NCBI GenBank assembly: GCA_028554755.1
Contig: JAPTOF010000019.1
Span: forward strand, 5,466,001 to 5,530,000
Origin: Cordia subcordata
Taxonomy: Eukaryota; Streptophyta; Magnoliopsida; Boraginales; Cordiaceae
Length of the DNA: 64,000 nt
Reading direction: 5' to 3'
In this document: positions 48,103 to 60,290 of the stretch, piece after piece
Numbering within the stretch: the stretch's first letter is position 1
Layout: each line of letters starts with the position of its first letter
Made by a program: the position numbers and the translations under genes
The notes under the pieces: model-generated
The model's database searches: none
Seen by the model: the letters and a program-made list of their open reading frames with translations, nothing else
What the model was told of the DNA's origin: nothing

Positions 48103-48915
48103 GTATGCATGTTTGACAGAATGGCTTATTCTTTTAGCATGCAGAACTCTAGAGCACTTGCAACAGTAGATAGATAAGCTGAATTTGCTTTTAATTTAAC
48201 TTAGGGGCACAATTTGTCGAACCATATTCCATTTACTAACAAAATAATACGAATCCACATGTGAATGAAAAATTTGTGTATAATTCGCATGAATTATAGT
48301 GGATCTTACAATTTAGTGTTTAATTTCGTGGTGCAATATGGTTTAATTTATGTAGGGGATTTGGGCCATTCAGAGGACACTATTATTGTGCTAACCAAAG
48401 GAATTTCGATGCTTAAAAATTATTTTATTCAAGATGCTAAATAGGCCTAAATTGTTGCACACCTTGAAGGCACCAAGAGTCGGGTATTTACAGACAAACA
48501 TGGGCTCTTAAGTTGGTTACTTGATAAGAATGGTAGTGAAGGAGTCTTGTGGAAGACGATGTCTTTAGTTTATCTTTCGGCCACCTACGGATTATCTCGA
48601 AGTTATTGGAGCCCCGTGGTGCGAGATCCGGGGCCCGAATCATTTGAAACTCTCTTTGGGTCAATTTAGTCTTTTACAAAATTTAGGGCGTCATATTGTC
48701 ACAGCCTTTTCGACAATTTATTTTTAATAATTAATGAGAATATAGAATTTCAAACCTATTTTTAAAATAGTAATTAAGAATCAATTAACGATTTCTCTTT
48801 TCTTCGTTTTGGCATTTCGATACGCAATTTATTTATTTCTCCGCTACTTCAAACTTAATTTTGTACTTCTCATACAGACACAGTATAAAATGCCTCCTTT
48901 ATTGATTGAGGAGTT

Positions 48916-48995
48916 GGAGGTTGGTCTGTTATTATAGCTTTTCTTTTTTCATTTTGGAGGTTGGTCAGTTATTATAGCTTTTCTTTTTTCTTTTT
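48916..48995. repeat. 40-bp tandem duplication
   Basis: Two near-identical units beginning GGAGGTTGGTC and ending in TTCTTTTTTC-type pyrimidine runs. Confidence 0.9.
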
Positions 48996-49100
48996 AATTG
49001 ATTTTTTTTTTTGGGTGGGGGTTGCGAGAGGGTTTGCGTCATTGAATGTATAAAGCAGGGTTTTTCGTGGCAAATTCTCACTATATAAGCAATATCAAGC

Positions 49101-49209
49101 TTATTTGGTTCTGCTTATTCTGCAGTTTATAAGTTTTTTTAAAAAAAAATAATTTTTACATTTTTTTTTACTATTTACAACTTATAAACTCCAAATAAGC
49201 TTAGCCAAA
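49101..49209. mobile_element. short MITE related to the 13802 element
   Basis: The left end (TTATTTGGTTCTGCTTATTC ... GTTTATAAG) and the inverted right end (CTATTTGGCTAAGCTTATTT ... GTTTATAAG) form an imperfect palindrome around a poly-T/poly-A centre. Confidence 0.6.
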
Positions 49210-49333
49210 TAGACTAATCTACAACTACTACTTAATATTTAATAACATTGACCTAGAACAATGATTAAAAAAATATTTATAATGGTAAGTGCGTCCGTTA
49301 CCTTTTTCATTTCCTAGCTCTAAAATTTTTGAA

Positions 49334-49465
49334 GCTGAGCGATCTTGAGGTGTGATTTTGAGAAATTTCACCCTGAAATTGATTTTAATTTACAATTGGG
49401 CTGAGCGATTTTGAGGTGTGATTTTGAGAATTTTCACCCTGGAATTGATTTTTATCTACAATTGG
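49334..49465. repeat. 66-bp tandem duplication
   Basis: Two units (49334-49399 and 49400-49465) starting GCTGAGCGAT, differing at a few positions. Confidence 0.93.
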
Positions 49466-49532
49466 AAAAGAAAAACAAGCTGAAAAGAAATTCATTACAG
49501 CATTCTTTAATTAACCTTATCTTCTTGTTTTA

Positions 49533-49603
49533 AGAAGGGCTTGAACCTTTGACCTTGTGGTTAAAGGTCACACGCTCTAACCAACTGAGCTACTCGAGCT
49601 GTT
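49533..49603 (-). pseudogene. tRNA-like sequence (pseudo-tRNA or SINE head)
   Basis: On the minus strand it has a good A-box (TAGCTCAGTTGGTTAGAGC) and B-box (AGGTTCAAGCCC). However, the acceptor stem does not pair and the anticodon loop lacks U33, so it is not a working tRNA. Confidence 0.6.
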
Positions 49604-49984
49604 GACAATTTAATTAACTACAATTTATTTTATTATACTTTTGGTGTTCTCGCTTCTTACTTTCCTAGATTTATAATTTTGAGTGGAATACTCTAATTTA
49701 GCTGTAGGATAATTAACTCCATATATAATTTCATATTAGTTTTCTAGCCTTAATTAATTCAAAACATGCACTAGAAAATATCGATATGTGGTGACATTTA
49801 TAATTATAGTTATCCAACATAATCATATGGTCTAGAATATAATAGTCTTACATGGAAAAATTACAAAATTCTATACCATCATATAAGATTCTGGATCATT
49901 TCTCATATTGACCAATTGATTTTTATGATAGAATCTTAGTGATTCTTAACATGATATCAGAGCTAGACTTTTAGCCTAATTTTC

Positions 49985-50465
49985 GTGCTGCACATATCCA
50001 TTCACGTGTGACTTATCAAGTTCATCCATTGTGTGACTTATCAAGTTCATCCATTGTGCTGGGTCACACGACAATTCGAGTTCAACTCATCCATGAAGTG
50101 GTGCAGGAATTATGCATTTTGGGTCATACATGAGACGGGTACAGGTTATACGTCCATTCAAGTTCAACCCATCTGTACAAACATTATTACGAGTCATATA
50201 AGATGGAGGTGTTCGCGTTACGCATATCCATCCATGTTTTCAACTCATCTATCAAGTAGTATAAGTACTATTCTGGGTCATACGGAAGAGGGGTATGGGT
50301 CAAATGACCATTTAAGTTTAACCTATCCACGTAGACACTATACCAATTTCTAAGTCACACATGAGGAAGGTATTACAATATAACCATCTTAGGTGAATCC
50401 ATTCGTCAAGTGTCCATCTACTAAGTAGTGCAGATACTATTTCACGTTATACGTGAGAAGGTGTT
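49985..50465. repeat. degenerate tandem repeat of about 110-bp units
   Basis: Recurring words such as GTGGGTCATAC/GGGTCATACATGAG, TTCAAGTTCAACYCATCYAT and CATCCATTGTG are spaced about 105-115 bp apart over four to five decayed units. The open frame across it is a by-product of the repeat. Confidence 0.6.
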
Positions 50466-51068
50466 ATAATATATAATAGTCTTGTACCACTATTCCTATG
50501 GACATCATTAATTTTAACGTATACCTAAGTTGAAAAAAATTCACATTAGTTGCCAACTACCTATCTTGTTTCTGGTCGAAATCGACCAACCTACAGGACC
50601 CAATGAAAATGGATATTCAAACATACAGCGTGCGGTTAATTTAGGTAGCAAGAAGTGAACAACCAATCCTAACCATCTTGAAAAAGAGCACACAGAATTC
50701 AAACAGAAGGAAGGAATCGCAGCTTCCAATAGAAACTAGACTCCTTGAGGTCTTCTTTTGATGGTTGGTTTAACCAGCTTTTCTGACTCTTAAACCACTA
50801 GTGAGGCAAAAATCTGATGCAAACGATACGAGCAACAGAAAAGAAGTTCCCATGTGTAGTAAACCTTCAAATGTTCGAAGCTTCTGGTTTCTAAATCTAT
50901 CACTTTCTCTTGTTTTCTGTTGGCTCTGATATAATGATCAAGAAACCATCTGTCAGCAAGTTAAGCCATAGGTAGTCAATGGCTTCTATCATCTTGCTCT
51001 AGTTTTCCTCCATCCACCTACATTATCAACCAAATTCAGTTCATGATTCTCGCTCTTTCCTTTTCCAA

Positions 51069-51861
51069 ATGAACTTCAGAAACCTTCCACTTTCTTCACT
51101 TCTCCCTCTTATTTTCGCCCTGAAACTTTTCGCTGCAGTCTATGTTCCTCATGTTGTAAGTAACCCGGATTTATTCTACCAGACTTGTCGCAATGCATTC
51201 AGCTGTGGTAACATCTCTGAAGTAGGATATCCTTTCCGCGGAGATGATGATCCTATTTATTGTGGATACCCTGGTTTGGTACTCAGTTGTGACGAGGACA
51301 ATATAACCACAATTGAGATCGTGAACATGAGATACCGTGTCCTGGAAATAAATCAGGTCAGGCAAACAATGAGAATTGCTAGAGAAGACATCATGGAGGC
51401 TATATGTCCTGATTTAGTCAACACAACTCTAGACTATTCGCTATTCAATTATGCTACTAGTTACCAGAACCTTACCTTCCTTTATGGTTGTCCTGTTTCG
51501 AATAGTTTTCCAGGCCAAAATCTTCTTTCTTGTGGGACTAGTGAGTATGGTGGAGTTTATGTATTGCCTGGAGCACAGGGTCCTGGAAACTGCAACGCTA
51601 GCGTTGTAGTTCCGGTACCTGAAACAGTTGCTGGAGGTTCTGTGAATTCTACTGCTAGTTTAAATCAAGTTATGAGGGAAGGGTTCGAGGTTAGGTGGAA
51701 GATCAATAGCAAAGCCTGTGGTGATTGCACTGCATCCGAGGGGCATTGCGGATACGATTACGCTGTGAATCGTACAACTTGCTTTTGCCCCAACCCGCCT
51801 TACACATCTGTTACTTGCAGCAAAGCCGATGGAACCTCACCAGTTTCCAGACCATCCTCAG
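51069..51861 (+). CDS. GUB_WAK/WAK-associated ectodomain exon B (LRK10L-type)
   Basis: 793-nt exon from ATG to a CCTCAG/GTACGA donor in phase 1. With the intron retained it would end at TAG 51914 (281 aa). A signal peptide (LLPLIFALKLFAAVYV) is followed by the GUB_WAK pattern CRNAFSCG, YPFRGDDDPIYCGYPG and NTTLDYSLFNYA. Then come GPGNCNASVVVPV and the complete WAK_assoc end CGDCTASEGHCGYDY with TTCFCPN. Potential N-glycosylation sites (e.g. NTT, NLT, NAS) are numerous. It is closest in layout to exon A, and the pair probably arose by tandem duplication. All family cysteines are present and the frame is open, which argues against decay. Confidence 0.85.
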
Positions 51862-51914
51862 GTACGAAACTCTTTCTGCTTTACAAGCGAATGTCTAGGA
51901 ATTTATGGTTTTAG

Positions 51915-53355
51915 GATTCTGCTTCCACTTAGGAATTCCATCTTTTGATAAGTTTATTGTCAGATTAATATCTGAAAAAAATAAGACAAATACTGGAATG
52001 TGTATAGGATCGGCTCGCTTAGACATATATCGCTTGCTGACTGATTCGACATGCTATTAGTTTACCAATTATGGCAATCGATTTCGAGTAAGTGTCATAG
52101 AGTTGAGTGAAATTCTGAGGGGAATGTCTGTGAATCAGGTTATATTATGGCTTTTGTTGAATAGAATGACTACCTAGAGATCATGGAACTGGAATCTGGG
52201 AGAGTCACCAAACTGTTTTAGGCACTTAAGAGGCAAATTATTTTCTCACGAGTTTGATACTGCAAAATTAGTTCATTTTATTTCTATAGAATATGACTAG
52301 TTGTCTACTGGTGCCTACTTGGATGGGTTATAGCTTCTGGGAGCAGTTGGTCTCGTGCCTTTTTTTAATGTGCTTCTCCTAACACATGATCATTTTTTGG
52401 CTTCACTGCCTTTGCCCTATTTATGCCATCATTTTTCAAGATTTCATCTTTCTTCTTTTCCTCCTTATCCCTCTACTCCCTTCATTCTCACTATTCCTTG
52501 CTAATTTGCTGGTGCAATCATACCAGTTACCTTATTACAAGACCTCCATAAAAGCAAATAAGCTTTATTACTATGACAAATACGATCCATTTACCGACTT
52601 ACTAACGTGTTGAACTTAAACAACTGACTTAAAATACTTAAACTTATATTAATAGTAACAGTTAACCAAATCATTACCAAAGTAGGATGTAGTACCACAA
52701 TCTCTCAGCTTAGGCTGCTCCACACAGCTCCACCTATAACAATCCTTTTTTAATTACTAACCCGCTAACAAATAAGACTAATAATCTGACACCCATGTTG
52801 GTAATAATAGTGAGTCTAGAAGTCATCATAAACAATTAACACAATCAAGACTTTGCATAGCACAAATTAATATTCAATAAGCGCATCAGAATAAGTTACT
52901 GGTTTGACCCTATTTTTTTTCTACACGTTTTCCTAGTTTCCATTCCCTTCGGGGTTGTGTTATTTTTCTTCCCTTCAACTTCCCCAAGTATTTCTTTTTC
53001 CTTTTTTTTTCTCTCTCTTTTTTTTTTTGGTAATCTGAGGACCAGTAAGTTTGACTGATCAAAAATTCCACACCCGGTTGCTGTCACGTGGGGGCCACCC
53101 CGCGCTTGATATTAGACTCTGCCTGCTATTTCTTTATGCCAAGAGAAGCTTCTTCTGACATTGAAAGTTAATTACAACGTACGCAGATTAGGTTTGTCAA
53201 ACTCCGCGTTTTTCTTGTCGTATAAAAATAATCTTTAGTAGAGGAAACATTCATATTCCTCAAACTCTCCATGAACTTAACATCTCCATCATCTTCCGAT
53301 AGAAATTGAGGCTGCTGCAAATTTTCCTCGCTTTCTCTCTCGACCAGAGCTAGAC
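51915..53355. other. spacer between ectodomain exons B and C, with promoter-like end
   Basis: No kinase exon. Pyrimidine-rich at 52980-53030. A TATA-like GTATAAAAATAA lies at 53220-53230, 130 bp before exon C, consistent with its own promoter. Confidence 0.5.
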
Positions 53356-54118
53356 ATGCATGTCTCTCTGTTCCGAGTCTTTTCGCTCCTCATCTTGATT
53401 AGCATATTCTGTGCTCCCAAATGTTTCTGCCAAGATGGCAAAGACAACTACGAAGATTGCGGGAAGCCATTTAAGTGCGGAAGTCTTGAGAATGTTAGCT
53501 ATCCTTTCTACGGAGAAGACCGGCCTGAGTACTGTGGTTATCCTGGTTTTGAGCTCAAGTGCGAAAGCGATGATCCCCTGATCACAATCCAATCCGTACC
53601 CTACCGTGTTCTCAAAGTCAACGACAGCGCACCGATACTCACTGTTGCCAGATACGATCTATGGGAGGATATTTGTCGCCCGAGTCCACATAACACGACC
53701 CCGGATCTCAACACCTTCAAATATTCCATGGATTACCCGAACATCACCATATATTATGGTTGCTCCCTATTTCCAGGCCTATCACTACCAAATGAGTTTT
53801 GCACTTCCAATAGCAACGGCTTCAGCTTTTACCTGACAATGGAAGTACCTTTCTCAAAGTATGCTAGCAGCCCGTTTTGCGACAATAATATCACTGTTCC
53901 GATCAATCCAGCAGCCTTCCCTGGTATAGCAGATCTTCGTTCTTCAGTGGACAACTTATCAGCGGCCCTAAGGGATGGTTTTGAACTAGACTGGTTTGCA
54001 AACAACACAAAATGCAGCGAATGCACTCAATCAGGCGGGCGATGTGGGCATGCCGATACCAATTCGTTTATCTGCTATTGTGCTGATGGAACATATGATA
54101 CTAATATCTGCAGAAGCG
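53356..54118 (+). CDS. GUB_WAK/WAK-associated ectodomain exon C (LRK10L-type)
   Basis: 763-nt exon from ATG to an AGAAGCG/GTATGT donor in phase 1. With the intron retained it would end at TGA 54165 (269 aa). A signal peptide (VFSLLILISIFCAPKCFC) is followed by CGKPFKCG, YPFYGEDRPEYCGYPG, then NTTPDLNTFKYS and FYLTMEVPF. The end is CSECTQSGGRCGHAD with FICYCADG. All cysteines of the family are kept. The TATA-like element 130 bp upstream and the intact donor suggest an expressed exon. As with A and B, no transmembrane or kinase exon follows until 58.56 kb. Confidence 0.85.
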
Positions 54119-54165
54119 GTATGTATTCCGAATCCTTTTTCATCTTTCCGATTTCTCCTTTATGA

Positions 54166-56672
54166 GATGTGTTCAAACCTTCATCTTTCTCTTAGACCGT
54201 AAGGTTTTTATTACAACTTCTCCAACTTGATACTGCCCTGAGGTTTATGAAACCCAGAGACGATCTTAACCTTCCTGATAGCCTATCTCCACCTGATTAA
54301 TTAGGAAGAAATCCTTTACGAAAATGTCTAGTGCACGAAAAATTGTCAGTTACGCCATTACCGTTCAAGGATGCATAAATATACATAATTTGAAGACGAT
54401 CATCTTTGGTTGACATTTAACAACCGGTAATCAAATTAAGGCTTAAGGTGCAATTCTACAAGCAATAATTTGAGTAAGTAAGACCTGATGAGGAGTTTAT
54501 TGACAGTGAGATATTTCTTGGGAATCTCTTTACAGAGAGGTTGAATAGTCAGTTGCTATGCCTGAGTTGAGAGTGCGATTAGGTGCCTGTTCTAGCTAGT
54601 TTCTGTTTACCAGCGTTAGGTCTGTAGGAGTTTGGTGATTTTCTGTCAGTTCTAGTCTTTGCCTTTGACTTGGTCCTAATGCAACAACTCCTTAAAATAT
54701 TTGTTATTTTATTCCATTAAAACTTTTGGCCTCTGCGCTATAGGTAGTTGTGAAATTTCCAATAAGCTGCAGTCCACCAGAAACAATCAGCACTTCAGCT
54801 GCATTCCCACTAAGATGTTGATAAATTACCATTCTTCAATTGACCTATGATTTTCACCCCAAAAAATGCAAAAAAAAAAAAAAAAAAAAACAAAATCACC
54901 TCAATGATAAGATAGACGTAGGCACGTAGAGCCTGTTTGGCTCTGCTTATTTTGAGACTTATAAGCCTCCCAACAGTAAAAAAAACTTTGCTCTCATGCT
55001 TTTTTGTGTTGAAACTTATAAACCCCAAAATAAACGGAGCCAAACAGGCTGGTAGGACAAGTGAAGGCCCTGTTCCCGTGTTGAATAAGAAAGTGAAAGT
55101 CCTCTTCTACTAAGAAAATTCTTTTAAAGTATACGTTGTTTAGGAATGACTGCACTTTATTTGTTTAATTTGACGTGTTTCTTTTAGTGGGGTTTCATGT
55201 ATAACTTCGACCATCTCTTTATGCAATTCTTTGTACTAACTAGACCCGCAAACTAGACAGTCCACTCCTCTCCTCTCTTTTGCTAGGTGCGCGTGGAAAC
55301 ATCTGCGCTGGCAGTACTGACTACAAATTTATCTCCTTATCTTAAGCGTTTCTTTGCTTTTCTTTTCTTTTTTTTTTCTAATATAAGTAAAATATAGTTA
55401 CTTCTAACAACTTTCTTGAGGCGACATAAAACTAGTGCAAGCCTCCAAGGGTTACATGAAATAATTGAATAATGATTTATTGAAATCAAAACTCAAAAGC
55501 CTTAAATCTAATTATAGGGCTCCTTTAGATTTGCATTTTTAAATTTTTTTTTGTATAATTTTTAAAGTATATATATTTTTTAGAAACTAAAACTTTTTAC
55601 TTCTAAAAAAGTTAAATTTTAGTCTTTTTTTAGAGTTTTAATTTTTTTAATCCAAACCAAATACCTATCGTAAAGAATATATGCTTTCTTTTTAGGAAAA
55701 AAAATTCATGAAAAAAAACAAGCCAAATGAATTAGTTTCGTTCATTATATATTTTGTCTAATTCTTAATTCACACTATAAGTTGCCTGTAACAACTCAAG
55801 TCCAAAGAAAGAGTTCATCCCAAAAGATTAGTTTGTTAAGTGGAAGAACTCGAACTTACAAACCACTAAGAAGGAAATGAGATTTCCAATGTGAGAAGTG
55901 GGATTTTCTATGTAGGAAATCAAAATCATTACATTTTACCCTTTAAATGGTCGACATTCACGTCGAACTAGTCTATCGACACTGATCCGACAGTAGTCTT
56001 TTTCCTTCCTGCAACTACATTTATTTATCAGTAATTAGTGTGACAACCTATTGGCATTGACTTGACGACACCCCTCCCCTTTTGGCTAGTGCATTCACCT
56101 ATCAGTATTTAATGTGTCATTTTATGACAATTTAAAATGTCACATCTTAATTTAGCATATATTTCTACACATTAATCCAGCTTATAGTCTTTCCTTAATA
56201 GAGTCTACTGTCAATAAAAATACCAATATAATAATTTAAGTCCAAAAAGAGAGGTCATTTGAAAAAGATTAATTTGTTAAAGGAGAGAATCCCTTGAAAT
56301 TAAAAATTACTCATAAAGAAATGGGATTTTTAATGCAAAAATTATTACATTAAGATGCATAAATAATTAAAGAAAAATATTAGTGTCATAAAGTATTATA
56401 GTATTGCGTCACCTTTATTTGGTATCTAGGAGCCTGCCAATTTTAAAGTCAAAATCAGCAGGCGCTTACATTGGTGTCTTGATAACCCAAACCGACAAAA
56501 CACACCAAGAGTGGGACCGACTTGCGTAAGCAATGGAAATGGCAAATGCCCCAACCCTCCACGATAATATATAATAAGGAAAGCCATCAAAATAATACTA
56601 CCAAATTCCCATTATTATATTACTAATTATTAATATCTACCTCCAGATTCACATAATCCACTTCTATATTCC
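54166..56672. other. spacer between ectodomain exons C and D
   Basis: AT-rich, with an A-run at 54869-54891, the MITE at 54930-55050, and no kinase remnant. A TATA-like ATATATAATAAGG at about 56566 may serve exon D. Confidence 0.5.
54930..55050. mobile_element. 121-bp palindromic MITE
   Basis: It begins AGCCTGTTTGGCTCTGCTTA and ends with the inverse, TAAACGGAGCCAAACAGGCT. Internal ACTTATAAG words are also inverted. Same broad type as the elements at 13802 and 49101. Confidence 0.85.
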
Positions 56673-56864
56673 ATGCCAAGTCTGTCCCCGCACTTTCACT
56701 CACCTCATTACATCATTAGTCAAACCTTAGCCGCCTCCCTTCCGAATCCTTCGACCTTAAAAACCTTTCGGCTCTCAACCTTTTCAATTTCCATTATTAA
56801 ATTAAAATTTTCTCGTAGCATTATAAAAGCGTGTTGGACCTCGCTCTTGACTTTCCTACCCACA

Positions 56865-59800
56865 ATGCCTCCCATGCCCTATTTTTTCTTGATCACGACC
56901 ATTTTCTACAAGCTTGTGACCACCTCATCATCTAATGAAATTACATACACTAGCTGCGCTAACACGTACTCTTGCGGTGGCATAGAGAACATCTCCTACC
57001 CCTTCGCCGGCGGCGACCGCCCCGACCACTGCGGCCTCCCGGCGTTCAAGCTTACTTGCCAAGACAACACTACCACCTTACTCACTCACAACTCCGCCAC
57101 CTTTCGCGTCCTTAGCATCAACCAACCCGAGAAAACCTTGACTCTCGTTAGAGATGACTTGTACAACACAACATGTCCGTTAAGATTCTTTAACACCACG
57201 CTTAACTCGACCCTCTTCACGATTGCCGATCAAGATGACATGCTTACGTTAATCTACGGGTGTAATTCACCGCCGATGCCTTTCAAGCCACCTAACCAGT
57301 TCACGTGTAGAGTAAGAAACGTGGATTTTACCGACGCGTACGGTGTATTGGGACCCGTGCCGACTGATCCGATTTTATGGCTTATGTACTATTGCAGTGT
57401 TAGCGTAACGGTTCCCGTGTTGAGGGAGGTGGGTGCGAGGCTTACGAGTGGTCGGGTGAGCTTGCGAGAGGCTTTAAAGGAGGGTTTTTATGTGAATTAT
57501 AGTGATCCTTATGAGATGATGTGCAGGGAGTGTAAAGAGTATGGTGGGGAATGTGGGTTTGATTCTAACTTGGGTGTGCCGCTTTGTGTTTGTGGTGATA
57601 GACCCTGTCCACTGGCTTTGGTTCCTCAATCTCCTCATGAATTTCGAAACAATTCGATAGTGTTTGAAGGTATTGGGATTATTTTGATCCTTTAGTTATG
57701 GTGTTAATCATTGCTTAGTAATGGTTAAACCAGGCAGGATTCATTGTGACTCTGTCTTGATGATCTGTGCTTCGTAAAACTACTTAATTTCTGTGCATCT
57801 CTTTCTCTAATTGAAGTAGTGCTATTAGGTGGTTTTAGGATGTAGTTAATCAGTGTAAGTTAACAATATAAAGAATTGGTTAAGGGCTCAACTGATAGGA
57901 CATTGTATGCACAATTTTGCATCAATGTCGAATTTACTTGCTATTCCTTTTTTTTTTTTTTTGGTTAGTTTCTAAAGTATTACTCTAATCCTAGAGGTTT
58001 TTGGTGCATGTCAATTGGATTCTGTCTTTTAGTCGTCAATGCCTTGTACTTACATCGCTCGTGCATGTAAACTTTTCTGCTCTTGATCATCTTGTGCAGC
58101 ACAAAGTTCTGGAATGAATGTTCTGCAACAATATTAATTATGTAAATGGTCTGAAACATATTGCATTGATGAGATGTTTCATCTGCGTGCTCTTGTCTTC
58201 TAGTCACATTTTGTGGGTTTGACTATTTGTTTCAGTATTTTGATATTTGTTTGCAAATTGGTAGAAATGGATAAAAGAAAAGAACATTGCATAATGTTTG
58301 GAGCTTTTTATCACAATAGTAGAGAAGAAGATTTGTTCCATAGACTTCATCATAATGCGCTTGGGGGCGCTTTCGAGTGCAGCGAAGTCTTCAATTCATT
58401 TTATGCTCTGGTTTCTTGCTCTGCTCCTAGATTCATGGTTTCTTGATTCACCCTAATCTATTTTATGAACTCAGCCATCAGGCTGAATATTTATTCTGAA
58501 CTATAATTTGAGACTTTTTGCTATATCTACTAACGTTGATGGATGCCTGACCTTGCAGACAACAAAAAGAAGTCGACTGCGCTCAGTGTAGGTACTGTCT
58601 CATGCTTATCTAGAAACTTGATTCATACTACACTAGTAGCATGATTGTAGTCTTATGAAAATTGAAACCTTGTTTGCACTTCCAGGATTAGGTATTGCAG
58701 GTGTTGTGATAGTTAGCATTGGACTTGGCTGGCTAATCTTCTTTTGCAGAAGAAGGAGAAAAAGAGTTGCTGTGGCAAAAGCTTCTCTCTCTCCCGAAGC
58801 TGTTAGCAAAGAAATCATAACTACTACCTCAAGCAAAGCCTTGATTTCTTCAACTACAAGTACTTTCACCACAAGCATCCCCTCATACCCCTCCTCGAAA
58901 TCTGACCTTGGACGTGGAAGTTCCTACTTCGGAGTGCAGATTTTCAGCTACAGTGAACTTGAAGAAGCCACTGATAATTTCAGTTCTTCTAGAGAACTTG
59001 GAGATGGTGGCTTTGGCGCTGTGTACTATGGTATGATCACACACATTTTACATCTTCATAAGTAGGCAGCATAGTATAGTATTAAGCTCCACTGACTCTG
59101 TACTTCTTATTCAAATCCAGGCACTCTGGCTGACGGTAGGGTAGTTGCAGTCAAGCGATTATATGAAAACAATTTCAAGCGCCAAGAGCAGTTCATGAAT
59201 GAAGTTGAGATCCTTGCGCGGCTTAGACACAAGAATCTTGTTCATCTGTATGGATGCACATCCAAAAGGAGCCGAGATCTTCTGCTTGTCTATGAGTATA
59301 TCCCAAATGGAACAGTCGCTGACCATCTACATGGAAAACGCGCAAAATCTGGTCTGCTATCGTGGCCTGTCAGGCTGAATATTGCCATTGAGACAGCTGA
59401 AGCCCTGGCATATCTCCATAAATCAGATATCATACACCGCGATGTCAAAAGCACAAACATCCTCCTGGACAATGAGTTCCATGTAAAAGTTGCTGATTTT
59501 GGCCTCTCCAGATTGTTCCCGAATGATGTTACTCATGTGTCAACCGCTCCTCAGGGGACACCAGGCTATGTCGATCCTGAATATTACCAGGTCTACCGCC
59601 TGACCGAAAAGAGTGATGTTTTCAGCTTTGGGGTGGTCCTGATCGAGCTCATATCATCACTACAAGCTGTGGATATCAACAGGCACCGCCACGATATCAA
59701 CTTGGCCAATATGGCTGTGAACAAAATTCAAACTCATGCTCTGCATGAGCTGGTTGATCAAAGTCTCGGATTTGAAACGAACAACTCTGTGAGGAAGATG

Positions 59801-60040
59801 ACGTCGCTGGTTGCGGAGTTGGCTTTTCGATGTTTGCAACAGGAGAGGGATGTGAGGCCTTCAATGCAAGAAGTGTTGGAGACTCTTAGAGGAATCCAAA
59901 AAGAGGATTTGGAAGTTGAAGAGGAAGAGTTTGTGGAAATTATGATAGATGATGTTGCGCTCCTGAAGGGTAACATTGACACACCTTCACCAGGTTCTGC
60001 TGATAAAAGTGCTAAGAGCACTACTCCTAATTCTGTGTAG
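56865..60040 (+). CDS. LRK10L1-type receptor-like kinase (ectodomain exon D plus transmembrane and kinase exons)
   Basis: Exons: 56865-57669 (ectodomain D), 58559-58591 (33-nt linker), 58686-59030 and 59121-60040, all joined in phase 1; about 700 aa. The ectodomain has a signal peptide, [17 protein letters not shown], a WAK_assoc end [13 protein letters not shown], and CVCGDRPC. The linker encodes [11 protein letters not shown]. Next come a membrane helix ([18 protein letters not shown]), an RRRRKR stop-transfer and a Ser/Thr-rich juxtamembrane stretch. The kinase has [13 protein letters not shown], the lysine in VAVKRLYE, the catalytic loop [11 protein letters not shown], and [12 protein letters not shown] in the activation segment: a complete RD-type Ser/Thr kinase. 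An upstream in-frame ATG at 56673 would add 64 residues before the signal peptide. I prefer 56865 because the distance to the first cysteine then matches exons A-C. Confidence 0.88.
58559..58591 (+). other. 33-nt microexon of the receptor kinase
   Basis: TTGCAG/ACAACAAAAAG at the start and GTGTAG/GTACTG at the end, phase 1 on both sides. It adds 11 residues. Skipping it keeps the frame and gives Gly at the junction. Confidence 0.75.
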
Positions 60041-60290
60041 TGGTTGAGTCTAACTTTTGCTCCGAGCTCCATTTAATATATTCCAAACCGACTCCATTTA
60101 GTAGGATGAAGTATATAATCTGAATATGACAGCCTTCGATAAGGGTGATCAGGTGCTCACCAGTGAGTGAGAATTTCATTTCTTGTCTGTTCACAACATA
60201 AATTTTCTTTATCTCTAATGGGTGGTCCCTTTGTTTATGGTGTATGGATAGCCAAGCGGCGAGGCATCTGTTGCAAGGGGAATGTACATA
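60041..60290 (+). other. kinase gene 3' untranslated region
   Basis: Follows the TAG of the kinase gene. No coding potential. Confidence 0.5.

Larger units (their letters stand above)
48117..51068. other. spacer between ectodomain exons A and B
   Basis: No kinase or transmembrane exon remnant was found by inspection. It contains the short repeats and elements listed separately. Confidence 0.5.

Noticed and set aside
49533..49603. candidate functional tRNA on the minus strand
   Set aside because: A- and B-boxes are good, but the acceptor stem does not pair and the anticodon loop is wrong. Kept only as a tRNA-like pseudogene or SINE head.
50033..50353. 106-aa frame
   Set aside because: Produced by the degenerate 110-bp tandem repeat; no start context, splice sites or family resemblance.
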